From Palaemon carinicauda (lineage: Eukaryota; Arthropoda; Malacostraca; Decapoda; Palaemonidae): DNA of 64,000 nt. Where the stretch lies: assembly GCF_036898095.1 (NCBI RefSeq), contig NC_090725.1:328691666-328755665 (forward strand), written 5' to 3'. The notes below the pieces were generated by a model, which saw only the letters and a list, made by a program, of their open reading frames with translations, did no database searches and was not told the origin of the DNA. Position numbers and translations under genes: made by a program. Below, piece by piece: positions 48,835 to 63,438 of this stretch (its first letter is position 1; each line of letters starts with the position of its first letter).

Positions 48835-50567
48835 ATGAAAATGGTTCAAGTACAATGTTCATACTGCACAAATAAATTTTATATATCTAAAAAAGAAATA
48901 GATAATGATTTTGAAAATATTTCACTCTTTGGGGATACTACAGATTTGAAACCCGATAGTTTCTTGTCTTTTCAAGACATTGAAAATTATCTAAATGTTT
49001 TAGAGTCGGGGGAAGATGATTATTTTCAAGACTTGGAAGAATTCTTAAACCATGAACAAGAAGGGGGCATCAACACCAAAACAGAAATTCTCCCAGTGAA
49101 GATTACTACAAACCAACCCAAGGAAGAAGAAAAAACAAACAAAGAAAAGAAGATTTTTGAAATGGAAAATCGAATCAAGAACAAAATTCCCCCTAATCTA
49201 TACAAAGATGAAAAAGAGTGGAACATGGAAAATAAGATTTTTGTGGATCAAGAATTAGAAGAAAAGAAGATTTTTAAAGTGGAAGAAAAACCAGTCAAAA
49301 AAGAATTTCCCTCGAATCCATACAAAGATGAAGAAAAGGAAAACATCAAAAGGGAAATTCTCCCCACAAAGATTATTACAAACCAACCCAAGGATGAAGA
49401 AAAAACAAACAAAGAAAAGAAGATTTTTGATCTATACAAAGATGAAAAAGAGTGGAACATGGAAAATAAGATTTTTGTGGATCAAGAATTAGAAGAAAAG
49501 AAGATTTTTAAAGTGGAAGAAAAACCAGTCAAAAAAGAATTTCCCTCGAATCCATACAAAGATGAAGAAAAGGAAAACATCAAAAGGGAAATTCTCCCCA
49601 CAAAGATTATTACAAACCAACCCAAGGATGAAGAAAAAACAAACAAAGAAAAGAAGATTTTTGATCTATACAAAGATGAAAAAGAGTGGAACATGGAAAA
49701 TAAGATTTTTGTGGATCAAGAATTAGAAGAAAAGAAGATTTTTAAAGTGGAAGAAAAACCAGTCAAAAAAGAATTTCCCTCGAATCCATACAAAGATGAA
49801 GAAAAGGAAAACATCAAAAGGGAAATTCTCCCCACAAAGATTATTACAAACCAACCCAAGGATGAAGAAAAAACAAACAAAGAAAAGAAGATTTTTGATC
49901 TATACAAAGATGAAAAAGAGTGGAACATGGAAAATAAGATTTTTGTGGATCAAGAATTAGAAGAAAAGAAGATTTTTAAAGTGGAAGAAAAACCAGTCAA
50001 AAAGGAATTTCCCTCGAATCCATACAAAGATGAAGAAAAGGAAAACATCAAAAGGGAAATTCTCCCCACAAAGATTATTACAAACCAACCCAAGGATGAA
50101 GAAAAAACAAACAAAGAAAAGAAGATTTTTGATCTATACAAAGATGAAAAAGAGTGGAACATGGAAAATAAGATTTTTGTGGATCAAGAATTAGAAGAAA
50201 AGAAGATTTTTAAAGTGGAAGAAAAACCAGTCAAAAAGAATTTCCCTCGAATCCATACAAAGATGAAGAAAAGGAAAACATCAAAAGGGAAATTCTCCCC
50301 ACAAAGATTATTACAAACCAACCCAAGGATGAAGAAAGCGTAAATACAAAAAAGAAAACCAAAATTCTCAACCTTAAAAGAAAACAAAGAGAAACTAATG
50401 ATGATACAGAAGACTCAATAGCTAGACGAGTTTCACTAAAAAACCGAAAGAGGATATTTTTTGATGATACAGAAGACTCAATAGCTAGACGAGTTTCTCT
50501 AAAAAACCAAAAGAGGATATTTTTTGAACCTATTGCTAAAAGAGCCAAGCATCCTCGAGGTGGGTAA
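48835..50567 (+). CDS. Repeat protein with CxxC N-terminus, frame broken near end
   Basis: Starts at ATG 48835, with a conserved N-terminal CSYCTNKF zinc-knuckle-like motif and an acidic segment. It is then dominated by about 4.5 nearly identical 78-residue Glu/Lys-rich repeats. The frame ends at 50343 as called from the start. One A is missing in the last repeat (about 50236-50240), after which a neighbouring frame continues the homology to the paralogue 58925-59749 (DDTEDSIARRVSL twice) and ends at TAA 50565-50567. The C-terminal part is basic. Function unknown. Confidence 0.6.
49198..50330. repeat. 234-bp tandem repeat array in a gene
   Basis: Units spaced exactly 234 bases (starts near 49198, 49432, 49666, 49900 and 50134) and almost identical. 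The number of units could be collapsed or expanded by assembly. Confidence 0.9.
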
Positions 50568-51148
50568 AGTAGTGGGCTGCTAAGAGAGGGATTTTTACAT
50601 CAACCATATATTGAAAATGAATGTGAAATAATATAGACATTCTGTTTCAAAAATTGTGATGAAAAAGAAATAGAAAGTAGAAAAAATCTTATCCAAGAAC
50701 CAACCACTAAAAAATATTAAAACAAGACACCAAGTGACAATAAACCACAACTTAAAAATTTAAAATATTGTATGACAGTTTTCACAGTTATAATTGTATA
50801 TTGTTAAGATTTATTGCTACAATATAATTGTCATTTAAAGTACGATCCGGTAAACTTGAAAGACTATATATTATTATAAAATAGATAATTCCAAATAACA
50901 CACGACCAACTCAATGGATATTTAATGTGTAATTATTTTACCTGCTCTTGTGGATATGCAGTTAGTCTTCGCGCCAGCCTACGAAAGGCAGTTGACTAGA
51001 TTTAAATGTATTTTATAATAATACAATATATATATATATATTTACAAATGTAATATTATTAAAGAAAACAATTTCTTGTTCTTAGAATTATTTTTTGAAC
51101 TAACTGATAACAAAGAAGCTTATTTTTTTCAAAAATCTCAGTTGATTA
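50344..51148. other. Gene tail and spacer
   Basis: Up to 50567 it holds the broken C-terminus of the repeat protein. 50620-50770 is the dispersed repeat also seen at 17700-17930. The rest is AT-rich with no gene seen. Confidence 0.4.
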
Positions 51149-51574
51149 TCAAAGTAAATCATAAACATTTAGGGCCACCAGTATTCCATCTGTAGTATAA
51201 ATTCTGTTATCGTATCCAACATAAATAGATTTTGTGCAGTGTGTAAGTTTTATGATTGTATAGCCATAAAGAGAAATTTCGCTTATAAGATTTTTGCGTG
51301 TATTTAATGCTATATCAATAAATGCCTTTTTATTCATTCCGTTTAAGAACCCCATTGGACAATCTTGAAAAATCTCCCCAAATAATTGCCATAGGTGGTC
51401 AATACTAAATCGCGAAGCATGAGATTCGATCATTTCTTTAATACTATTATGGATGGGGATTTCTGGGTATATTTCATTTATAAAGGTTAGATAGGAAGAA
51501 TCTTTATTAATGATTGATAAAAAATCCCTGCATTTTATTGTTGTTATGCTTTTATATTGCAAATGAAATGACAT
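51149..51574 (-). CDS. lef-9: LEF-9 C-terminal part (other frame)
   Basis: A 141-residue frame overlapping the end of 51544-52755 by 31 bases and reading on with ordered sequence (IDHLWQLFGEIFQDCPMG), the C-terminal domain of the LEF-9 beta-prime subunit. A frame break at about 51560-51585 separates it from the catalytic part. Confidence 0.65.
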   Translation of the reverse strand: MSFHLQYKSITTIKCRDFLSIINKDSSYLTFINEIYPEIPIHNSIKEMIESHASRFSIDHLWQLFGEIFQDCPMGFLNGMNKKAFIDIALNTRKNLISEISLYGYTIIKLTHCTKSIYVGYDNRIYTTDGILVALNVYDLL

Positions 51575-52755
51575 AGTTGTTTAAATTTACAAAATAAATT
51601 ATATGTTTTTAGAGAACCCTCCTTTAATGCCATGTCATACAAACCACTATGAATTTCGGTAGAATTTAATCCAAATAACGAAAATAAAGTTTGTCGTTCA
51701 TCGTGGTCAAAATGAACTCGTAGTTTCTGTTGTGAAATTATATTGTATTTTGGGTGAAATAAATGAATTAATTCTGATTGACTAAGTAAAGTCATGGATG
51801 GTATTACATGTAGACAATCACCATCAAAATCTGCATTATTTCCTTCTACGATGGATGTAGATATACCCATACATGGATACTGCCAAGTAGTTTTGACGCT
51901 ATGAAATGTCATACTTCTCAAATCTAAGGTTGGGTAACGGTGACAGAGAACATATTTAGGACATCCTAGTCTACAATATATATTATACGGCAAAATACAT
52001 TCGTGAGCATCTAGCTGAAATCTGGGAACGATTACAAGTCTGGCAGATCTAACATATCTTCTATTACAACAGATTGTTCTAAATATATTATTTTTTCCTC
52101 CACCCCCTCTTGATATTATAGATCCATATTTAGTTTTAATATTTTTTATATCAACTTTAGGATCAATGAGTTTTTTAAAGAAGGATATAGTTTTATTCAT
52201 TTCAATAAAAAAGGCCATAGGGGGTATGATTTTTTCTTTGTTATTATTATCTGGCACAATTACTTTGATTGAATAGTTTAAGACGTCGGGTTCATAATTC
52301 AGTTCGTTTTTTGATTTCTCAGACAAAGAATCGTATATTCCTATTATTTTGTTTGATATCTGTAATGGTGATGATGAAGGATATGCCCGATTATTACTGT
52401 ATTGATATGATTTATTTGTTTGCCGTTGTTGGTATTGCTTTTTAAGATGATGTAAAAATTCTTTATAAAAAGATTGATATGTTATCATGCATTTTTTATT
52501 TTGATATCCTAAAATATTGTAAAATGTCATTTTATTAAATTGATAGTTATTACAATCAATGTTCTTGGTCTTAAATGTATTAAAGCAATTAAAACAAGAA
52601 ATAATTTTCGGGGTAAAACTTGTGTTATTATACTTATCTTTTTTACAACACAGGAAGCAATTTGAATATCGGCATCTAGGACATACACTAATTGCAATTT
52701 TCATTATTTTTTTCATACAAGATTTAGTGATCATATATTTCTTTGTAAATTTCAA
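51544..52755 (-). CDS. lef-9: LEF-9, RNA polymerase beta-prime-like subunit, catalytic part
   Basis: Large subunit of the viral RNA polymerase that transcribes late genes. The catalytic metal motif NADFDGD is near residue 305, preceded by a conserved RTICCNRRYVRSARLV-like region and PYNIYCRLGCPKY. The N-terminal part has CxxC zinc-like clusters (VCPRCRYSNCFLCC). The frame is open upstream of its first called residue up to an A7 run at about 52831-52837, where the frame of 52752-53024 takes over. The whole gene is therefore 51149-53024, about 620 codons, with two frame breaks. Confidence 0.88.
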   Translation of the reverse strand: MKFTKKYMITKSCMKKIMKIAISVCPRCRYSNCFLCCKKDKYNNTSFTPKIISCFNCFNTFKTKNIDCNNYQFNKMTFYNILGYQNKKCMITYQSFYKEFLHHLKKQYQQRQTNKSYQYSNNRAYPSSSPLQISNKIIGIYDSLSEKSKNELNYEPDVLNYSIKVIVPDNNNKEKIIPPMAFFIEMNKTISFFKKLIDPKVDIKNIKTKYGSIISRGGGGKNNIFRTICCNRRYVRSARLVIVPRFQLDAHECILPYNIYCRLGCPKYVLCHRYPTLDLRSMTFHSVKTTWQYPCMGISTSIVEGNNADFDGDCLHVIPSMTLLSQSELIHLFHPKYNIISQQKLRVHFDHDERQTLFSLFGLNSTEIHSGLYDMALKEGSLKTYNLFCKFKQLCHFICNIKA

Positions 52756-53024
52756 AGATTTATATCGATCATGATTATCATATTTTTCATTGGGGGTAAT
52801 ACTATTTTGTGTGTATGAACAATTATTTTTTTATTAACAATTGTTTCAGCAATTTCGAAATAAGTTTCAATAGATATCGTAGGCATTTTTAAATGATAAT
52901 GTTTATTATCACCACTAGTTGTGGTTAAACATTTTCCTATAATCACCCCATCTATCACTGCAGATGTGTTTTTTTGTTTTTTGTTGGGAAATAACCAATT
53001 GATGTTTCCTTTATTATATTCCAT
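52752..53024 (-). CDS. lef-9: LEF-9 N-terminal part (other frame)
   Basis: ATG at 53022-53024. About 63 residues (NTSAVIDGVIIGKCLTT) are sensible N-terminal sequence of the polymerase subunit. After the A7 run at about 52831-52837 the frame reads out-of-frame codons and stops. Confidence 0.55.
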   Translation of the reverse strand: MEYNKGNINWLFPNKKQKNTSAVIDGVIIGKCLTTTSGDNKHYHLKMPTISIETYFEIAETIVNKKIIVHTHKIVLPPMKNMIIMIDINL

Positions 53025-53117
53025 TGAAATATATAATGAAATATATATTATGATTGTTTATTCCACCCAATTAAAATGGGGTATATATAAAAAAAATATT
53101 TTTGATAAAAATAAAAA

Positions 53118-53387
53118 ATGAAGATTAGTCAAAATATAGTTTATATAATCAATATAATTTTACTGTGTATTCTAGGTATAATGGTTTTATGTCCTCTATA
53201 TATTTTCCCCAAATATTATAGAGATGCTAATACTAATAAGTATATTGAAATATTAAAGAAATATGAACGCCATTTTATGCCAGCTGAATTTGTTTTAATA
53301 TTATTATTAGTCATTCTTAATGGTGTATATGTGTTTAAGCCTTACATTAACAATAAAAATGACAACGATGCTGTGACTGATATATAA
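53118..53387 (+). CDS. Small two-helix membrane protein
   Basis: An 89-residue protein with two hydrophobic helices (about 7-28 and 53-71) linked by a charged loop, and an acidic tail. It belongs by topology to the group at 4658, 7554 and 10676. Function unknown. Confidence 0.55.
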   Translation: MKISQNIVYIINIILLCILGIMVLCPLYIFPKYYRDANTNKYIEILKKYERHFMPAEFVLILLLVILNGVYVFKPYINNKNDNDAVTDI

Positions 53388-53607
53388 ATTTATTTGCTTT
53401 ATAAAGTATTAGATTAAAGGGCCTGAATTCATCAAAGCCGGTTAGGATTAAAAAACATTATAATGTTTACCACAACAATATTTATTCACAAAAAATATAA
53501 AAACACGTTGTAATAATAAAATTCCATTTTGCTAAAATAATAAAATATTTTAAATATATCAAAATCTTCCAAGCCCAACATTTATTTCATTTATAAGTAA
53601 AATGTTA

Positions 53608-54120
53608 TTATAAAAGATCAAAACTTTTTTCTTTACTAGGTGCCATATAATTTGGAATTTCACAATATTTACCAATAAAATTATTTGGACAAGCACATTC
53701 AAACGTTCCGAGTCCACGAATATTATAATAATTATTTATTTTGGGAATAGGTTCGCCACCATTAAGACAAGCTGACATTATTGAGTTTTCCTTGATATAC
53801 TTATATGCACATACACCAGAAGAACAAACGGGGATAGTTTTTACATTCTCAAAGTTTATTGGCATACAAGTTTTCGCGCAATCTATATCTTCCTGACAAT
53901 GAATTATAGAACTATTACAGTTCACAATTTTTTTTTCTGATGATGATAATGATTTTGGTAACTGGGTAAGGGGCATTCCATCAAAATAAACCTTTAAACT
54001 TGAATTTTTATTTGAATACAAAAAAGGCCTTTTATCATTAACACCAACAAAAATTATATAAATATTAAATAATAATATTATGCCCCACAATAAAAAGGAG
54101 AATCTTAACTGTTTTAGCAT
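53608..54120 (-). CDS. pif-3: PIF-3 per os infectivity factor
   Basis: A 170-residue envelope protein of the oral infection complex. It has an N-terminal transmembrane anchor (about 7-25) followed by the cysteine pattern of PIF-3: HCQEDIDCAKTC, CSSGVCAYKY, CLNGGEPIP and CACPNNFIGKYCE, usual for the family. The frame is complete. It is divergent from LEF-8, with starts about 36 bases apart. A piece of its 3' end (about 53600-53680) is copied at 62604-62680. Confidence 0.9.
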   Translation of the reverse strand: MLKQLRFSFLLWGIILLFNIYIIFVGVNDKRPFLYSNKNSSLKVYFDGMPLTQLPKSLSSSEKKIVNCNSSIIHCQEDIDCAKTCMPINFENVKTIPVCSSGVCAYKYIKENSIMSACLNGGEPIPKINNYYNIRGLGTFECACPNNFIGKYCEIPNYMAPSKEKSFDLL

Positions 54121-54155
54121 TTATATTTTTTAAAATAGATACGGTTAATTTGATC

Positions 54156-58223
<4,068 letters not shown>

Positions 58224-58596
58224 ATGAATTTCGTTTTTTATTTTTATGATATTATAGTTCATTATAACAATAAAAGAATCACCGGGGGTGTATTTAGAAA
58301 TAATGCATTAGAAAAATATATTCGAAGCTGAACCAGATGACTACAGTTATTTTGATGAGTATTGGAGTGGAAGACCAAGAGAATTCCCAGAACGGGAGAA
58401 CGAGAGGAGTGAAAAGACGACCCATGGAAACAAGTGGACTAGCGAAACACTTTGGTTATATAATAATAATGACATTAGGGGCAAAAGTAATACAAAGAAG
58501 ACTATATATCCAATTCTAATTCCAGAAACCAAACCAATTGATACTCTGACTCTATTCCAATCTTACTTATTCGCTAACATTACTAAAATAAAATGA
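58224..58596 (+). pseudogene. Unknown small protein after lef-8, frame broken
   Basis: The ATG at 58224 directly follows the lef-8 stop. About 34 codons read sensibly to TGA near 58332. The overlapping frame (from about 58315) then continues with ordered sequence (SYFDEYWSGRPREFPE; TKPIDTLTLFQSYLF) to TGA 58594-58596. Probably one gene of about 125 codons with a break near 58320-58330. Not recognised; one of the small core PIF proteins is possible but unproven. Confidence 0.45.
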
Positions 58597-58689
58597 AATT
58601 TACTACCCACGTAGAATATACTGGGTATGTGGTTTACATTTTATCACCGATATAGCACAAGATACTCACTTTATGTTGTAAAATAAAAA

Positions 58690-58839
58690 ATGGAATACAT
58701 AACACTTATTATTATAAGCATTATAATAATTTTGTTGGTGACTATATTTATTTTGTATGTCTATACAGACTATGCTGTAAGGTATGATTATGCTAGGAGA
58801 CGTGAGGAGAAAAGAAAGAAAATCGTGGATAATTCGTAG
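58690..58839 (+). CDS. Small membrane protein, 49 residues
   Basis: ATG at 58690 and TAG at 58837-58839. An N-terminal transmembrane helix (IIISIIIILLVTIFILYVY) is followed by a strongly basic tail (RRREEKRKK), a simple type III-like anchor. Likely a small virion protein. Too short for strong support. Confidence 0.5.
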   Translation: MEYITLIIISIIIILLVTIFILYVYTDYAVRYDYARRREEKRKKIVDNS

Positions 58840-58852
58840 GAGGGGAATTTAA

Positions 58853-58920
58853 CATTGCCTTATTTGACCGCCGTAGAAGATGATACTAGGGGCGTTGATT
58901 ATCCGTATTATGATGTAAAG
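58853..58920. repeat. Copied fragment of lef-8
   Basis: About 60 bases nearly identical to lef-8 around 57673-57735 (encoding PYLTAVEDDTRGVDYPYY). It is placed directly next to the end of the repeat-protein paralogue, so it marks a recombination junction. Confidence 0.8.
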
Positions 58921-58924
58921 TTTG

Positions 58925-59749
58925 TTAGCGCGCCTTCTTGTTAGTAGGGGTATCCTTGGATTTAAAGCGTTTTGGTTTTCCATGTGGATGGGTATTTGAT
59001 GAAAACGTAATGTTGTTAAGTTTTTTTTTTTGAAGCCTCGTTCTTTTAGCAACGGGCTCAAATAGTGTCTTGTGTTTATGTTTCAGAGAAACGCGTCTAG
59101 CTATTGAGTCTTCTGTATCATCGTCAGTTTCTCTGTTTTTTCTTTTAAGGTTGAGATTTATATCTAATTGGACGATTTCTTCTTTTTGATGTTGGTTTGA
59201 AGTCGTTTTCACTGGGGGAATATCCTTTACTTCAACTTTGTATTGATTCGAGGGGAATTCCCCCTTTATGGTGGTTTCCTTTACTTCAAAAATCTTCTTT
59301 TCTTCATATTTGTTTAGATTAGATAAAACTTCTAGAATCCATAGATTCACTGCCTCCTCTGCCCCAAAAGTCTTCTTTTTTTCTTCTTTGTGTGGATTCG
59401 AGGGAAATTCTTTTTTTATTTGTTTAAGAACCTTCTTTACTGGGTTTATGTTTTCTTCGTCTTTGTGTTGGTTTGTAGTAATCTTCACTGGGAGAATTTT
59501 TGTTTTGGTGTTGATGCCCCCTTCTTGTTCATGGTTTAAGAATTCCTCCAATTCTTGAAAATGATCATCTTCCCCCGACTTTGAAAAATTTAGATGATTT
59601 TCAATATCCAGAAAAGGCAAGAAACTATCATGTTCCAAATCTGTAGTATCCCCAAACAGTGAAATATTTTCAAAATCATTATCTATTTCTTTTTTGGGGG
59701 TACAGATTTTATTTTTACAACATGGACATTGCACTTGAACCATTTTCAT
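58925..59749 (-). CDS. Paralogue of the 234-bp repeat protein, without the array
   Basis: About 274 residues starting at ATG 59747-59749. The N-terminus (KMVQVQCPCCKNKI) and the acidic segment (FENISLFGDTTDL) match 48835-50567, and so does the C-terminal basic part (DDTEDSIARRVSLKHK). The middle has related but non-tandem Glu/Lys-rich segments, so this copy shows the form before repeat expansion. The tail is nuclear-signal-like. Function unknown. Confidence 0.65.
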   Translation of the reverse strand: MKMVQVQCPCCKNKICTPKKEIDNDFENISLFGDTTDLEHDSFLPFLDIENHLNFSKSGEDDHFQELEEFLNHEQEGGINTKTKILPVKITTNQHKDEENINPVKKVLKQIKKEFPSNPHKEEKKKTFGAEEAVNLWILEVLSNLNKYEEKKIFEVKETTIKGEFPSNQYKVEVKDIPPVKTTSNQHQKEEIVQLDINLNLKRKNRETDDDTEDSIARRVSLKHKHKTLFEPVAKRTRLQKKKLNNITFSSNTHPHGKPKRFKSKDTPTNKKAR

Positions 59750-60023
59750 ATTTACAAATCTTGTAATATGGTGGTGGTAGTTGAACTGATCCAGTCTAAG
59801 ATACAACTAACCAACTGAAACCTTCTTTGGGCTGGTATATATATATACTATGTGATTACACCACCCCCCCCATCCCCATCCCCCCATCTAAGACAGATGA
59901 AGCATATAAATAGTGGACTGAGATACGATTATGCCCAGTACAGCTTCAACCTCCGGCTGGTGTTTATTCTTTTGGTTCTGATCTTGCAACAGAAAGGTAT
60001 CAATATAAAAGAACCCAAAAAGA
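59750..60023. promoter_or_regulatory. Bidirectional promoter cassette, copy 2
   Basis: Minus strand: TATATATATA at about 59838-59848 with a TCAGT initiator at about 59814-59818, for 58925-59749. Plus strand: TATAAATA at 59905-59912 with CAGT at 59936-59939, for 60024-61136. Homologous to 48640-48834. Confidence 0.65.
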
Positions 60024-61136
60024 ATGTTTTTTAACATAAAAAACATAACACAAGACGATGAATTGGTTTGTTTGCGAGAAAAGAGCAAACAAAACCTATC
60101 ATCACCATTCAACCCAATTCTTTTCCACGGAGAAGATATGGACACCTTGAAAAAAATCATTATAAACACTATAATGACAGGAAAGGTTTCTGATCTCTAT
60201 TTATGGTGCATTAGAGAAATTCATCTCATTAATATATTAAACGTAAACAGAAAAAACAATTCAAGAATGAATTCCATACTGAATTTCTTACAAGGAAAGG
60301 CCCTAGACCTAATTTCACCAAGAGATACAGTTTCTCTATATTTTTTTTTTACATTTTTAAACACATACAAAGAAAAAAATTATAGAGATATTGAGTTTCT
60401 AACCAGGGCCCTTACTATTTTTCTATTCGCCTTAAAAGCCCAAGTATGTTGTGATTTACAATTGGCTGCATCTAATCAAATACCAGAAACTACCGACAAA
60501 GAAAATTATGAGAAAAAATTTAACGACTCTCTTGAAGTTGGTAATCGTTTTGAAGCCGTTCAATATTTGGCTGCTGTTTATAGAAATTTTATGGGCTTAG
60601 AAAACAATGAGGATATTTCTTCCGTGTGTCTAGATAATAAGAACACACGGAAGAATGAATTCATAGAGTGGTTCCGTCCCATCATAATTAAGAAAATTCA
60701 CAGTGTAGAAACCGAATCATTAGGATGCTCATGTAAAAGGGTTTTGGAATTATCCTGTGTAAAGAGGCTTCATTATTTCAGAGACCGACCATATTTTTAT
60801 GGACAATTTAAAGTCCTAATTTCAATAGTAGAATCATTGATGGCTTTTAAATTGGACCCAAGAGCAATGTATTCCGTAAATTATGCGTCGATTCAGTTTT
60901 TTGACAAAATCCACCCCATTGAAATGAACCAAGAGTTTTCTTGGAAAAACGACCATCAATTCATAGAAAACTACACTTGCACAAATAAACCTTTATGTAA
61001 TCCAAAATTCTTGGATACTTTCTGGGAAAATCCAAGTTGGAGGAAAAATCACCACACCACCTTGAATGTTGTTAAAAAGAGACGACGCTCATCATTGTCA
61101 TCAACAATGACAAAAAAAACAAAAGTGGATGGCTAA
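60024..61136 (+). CDS. Unknown 370-residue protein with basic tail
   Basis: A soluble protein without membrane helices, with ordered helical sequence (FQGK-like LNFLQGKALDL; LTRALTIFLFALKAQVCC) and a C-terminal cluster VKKRRRSSLSS plus KKTK that looks like a nuclear localisation signal. TATA/initiator promoter, so probably early. No family recognised. The complete frame contrasts with broken neighbours. Confidence 0.6.
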   Translation: MFFNIKNITQDDELVCLREKSKQNLSSPFNPILFHGEDMDTLKKIIINTIMTGKVSDLYLWCIREIHLINILNVNRKNNSRMNSILNFLQGKALDLISPRDTVSLYFFFTFLNTYKEKNYRDIEFLTRALTIFLFALKAQVCCDLQLAASNQIPETTDKENYEKKFNDSLEVGNRFEAVQYLAAVYRNFMGLENNEDISSVCLDNKNTRKNEFIEWFRPIIIKKIHSVETESLGCSCKRVLELSCVKRLHYFRDRPYFYGQFKVLISIVESLMAFKLDPRAMYSVNYASIQFFDKIHPIEMNQEFSWKNDHQFIENYTCTNKPLCNPKFLDTFWENPSWRKNHHTTLNVVKKRRRSSLSSTMTKKTKVDG

Positions 61137-61139
61137 TAA

Positions 61140-61310
61140 CATCAAATTGATCGTAGAAACCCAATACTGATTAAACGACGAAGATTTGGACCTACAAATC
61201 ATGAAAAAGGCATTGTTCCTGCTAAACTCATAAGAAAGGAAAAGCATTCTACATTTTTTATGACTGTAAACTGTTTCTCGTTGAAATATTATAAAAAAAC
61301 TGATAGATAA
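61140..61310 (+). pseudogene. Orphan coding-like tract
   Basis: Immediately after the previous gene, an open stretch of about 56 codons without a useful ATG reads basic ordered sequence (KRRRFGPTNHEKGIVPAK), ending at TAA 61308-61310. It may be a fragment of a lost gene. Confidence 0.25.
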
Positions 61311-61575
61311 TAGATTTAGTACAATATATATTATAACTCGAATTATTTAAAAATGATTGGTTGCTTTTAATTCTACAAATGGGGTATGTTTCATTGCCAG
61401 GACCAAAAGTAATATCGTATAATGATTCATTCATTTTTTAATAAGAATAATTCATTTTTTTCATAAACAAAAGTTGTGTTCATGCATTATATTTTGTCTC
61501 AGATCCAATATAATTGTCAAAGAAGAAGGACTACCAATTACGCTGATGTGAATACCAACAAACAGACCACCGAAG

Positions 61576-62073
61576 ATGACGAAATGTAAAAAAGCATCAT
61601 CATATCCAGTTCGTCAAAAATGTAACCAGAAACTGCGTTATCGTTCTAGTGCCACACCTTTCCTCGCATTCCCAAGTTCTAGTTATAAAAGAAAAATGAG
61701 AATTTGGGAAAATGTTCACGAATTCTTCAACATAAATCGTGTCAAAGGCTGGGAAAATATTCCCGAAGGCAATTATATTTTGTCGTTGGTTATTGCCGTT
61801 GACATTGATAATTTTTATACAAAAAACAAGAGACTCAAACACTCAAAATATAGGTTTACGGCGACGGCTATACAAAGTAAAAAGAAGTTTAAAGGTGGTG
61901 TTTTGAGTTATCATATAGTTGAAGACAACCAATTGGTGGATAAACTTTATTTACATAAAATTCATCAAACTGGTTTAACAGTATTAGATAATCTTAAAAA
62001 AAATAATGTAATTCAATTATATTGGAATAAAAGAAAAGATGTATTTGAAAATATCAAAATTATTCCAGTTTGA
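61576..62073 (+). CDS. Unknown 165-residue basic protein
   Basis: Basic N-terminus (KCKKASSYPVRQKCNQK) followed by a strand-rich domain (NYILSLVIAVDIDNFY; FTATAIQSKKKFKGG) reminiscent of an OB-like or nucleic-acid-binding fold, but no family is recognised. Confidence 0.55.
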   Translation: MTKCKKASSYPVRQKCNQKLRYRSSATPFLAFPSSSYKRKMRIWENVHEFFNINRVKGWENIPEGNYILSLVIAVDIDNFYTKNKRLKHSKYRFTATAIQSKKKFKGGVLSYHIVEDNQLVDKLYLHKIHQTGLTVLDNLKKNNVIQLYWNKRKDVFENIKIIPV

Positions 62074-62690
62074 TAATCTTTGTTCATGTTTTGGAATAGA
62101 TGTTTTTTAAAAAATATTCCAGTTCAATATTCTTTGTATATATATATGTTATTTGTTCAATCAATTACCAAATTTTCCAATAACTAGCTAGGACCTTTTT
62201 GCAATTATGTTAAGTGTAAAAGATTTCATTTGATAAATATCAAAGGGGAAATCTTTTAATTCCCCTTATTTGAAGTTGAAGAAATTTTATTTGTTAATTA
62301 AGGATTTTGTTTACTTTTGTTTAGTGTAATCTATATTTGTTTGTTCCATTTCATATATATATTTTTAGTGACTTTCATTTTTTTGGGAGAGTCGCTGTAT
62401 GTCATTTTTTTATTATAACAAACACTTTTTTTTATTCTCATTTCATATATTTATATTTTGCTTTACTTTTTGTCAAATCTAAACAAGCAGAGAATGGAGG
62501 AAACATGATACATATACGTTTCCCACAAAATGTATTTACAGATGTAATTAGTACTTTATCAATGTATCCTTGTTTTGTAATTGGATTGTTGCGACAAATA
62601 AAATGTTATTATAAAAGATCAAAACTTTTTTCTTTACTAGGTGCCATAGAATTTGGAATTTCGCAATATTTACCAATAAAATTAGAAGAA
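62074..62690. other. Spacer with copied fragments
   Basis: Includes a copy of about 80 bases of the pif-3 3' end (62604-62680 versus 53600-53680) and the motif shared with 21690-21770. An ORF of 135 codons (62337-62744) crosses these fragments and is not convincing. Confidence 0.5.
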
Positions 62691-62738
62691 TTTCTCGTCT
62701 ACCTACCTACCTACCTACCTACCTACCTACCTAAATTA

Positions 62739-62785
<47 letters not shown>

Positions 62786-63159
62786 GTTTCTGAAGTTCTT
62801 CGGTAATTATATAAAATAAAAAGGAAAAAACAAATCTTCGCCGCCTGTAATAAAACAGAGATTTCAATATAGTTGTTGAGCTGTTTGAGCTCTTCTTTAA
62901 TGAGGAAATTCTAGCGTACACAGAAAAAAAAAAATAAAAATAAAAATGACAGTGTACTAAAACTACTGCTTGACAAAAAAAAAATATATATATATATATA
63001 TATTTATTTATTACGAGTTTTCTTTGCGCCAGACAAACACATAGAAAGAAAGAAATAGTTTATTTTGGTATACTGGTATGTTATAACTTAGAAGAATTTC
63101 ATTTCTCGTCTGTCTATCTATCTACCTACCTACCTACCTACCTACCTACCTAAATTAAT

Positions 63160-63208
<49 letters not shown>

Positions 63209-63396
63209 TTTCTGAAGTTCTTCGGTAATTATATAAAATAAAAAGGAAAAAACAAATCTTCGCCGCCTGTAATAAAACAGAGATTTCAATATAGTTGTTG
63301 AGCTGTTTGAGCTCTTCTTTAATGAGGAAATTCTAGCGTACACAGAAAAAAAAAATAAAAATAAAAATGACAGTGTACTAAAACTACTGCTTGACA

Positions 63397-63438
<42 letters not shown>

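Noticed and set aside
49026..50548. Repeated 66-105 codon minus-strand frames
   Set aside because: Antisense shadows of the 234-bp coding repeat; each recurs with the repeat.
62337..62744. 135-codon plus-strand frame
   Set aside because: It crosses a copied pif-3 fragment and a CTAC run, with no ordered domain.
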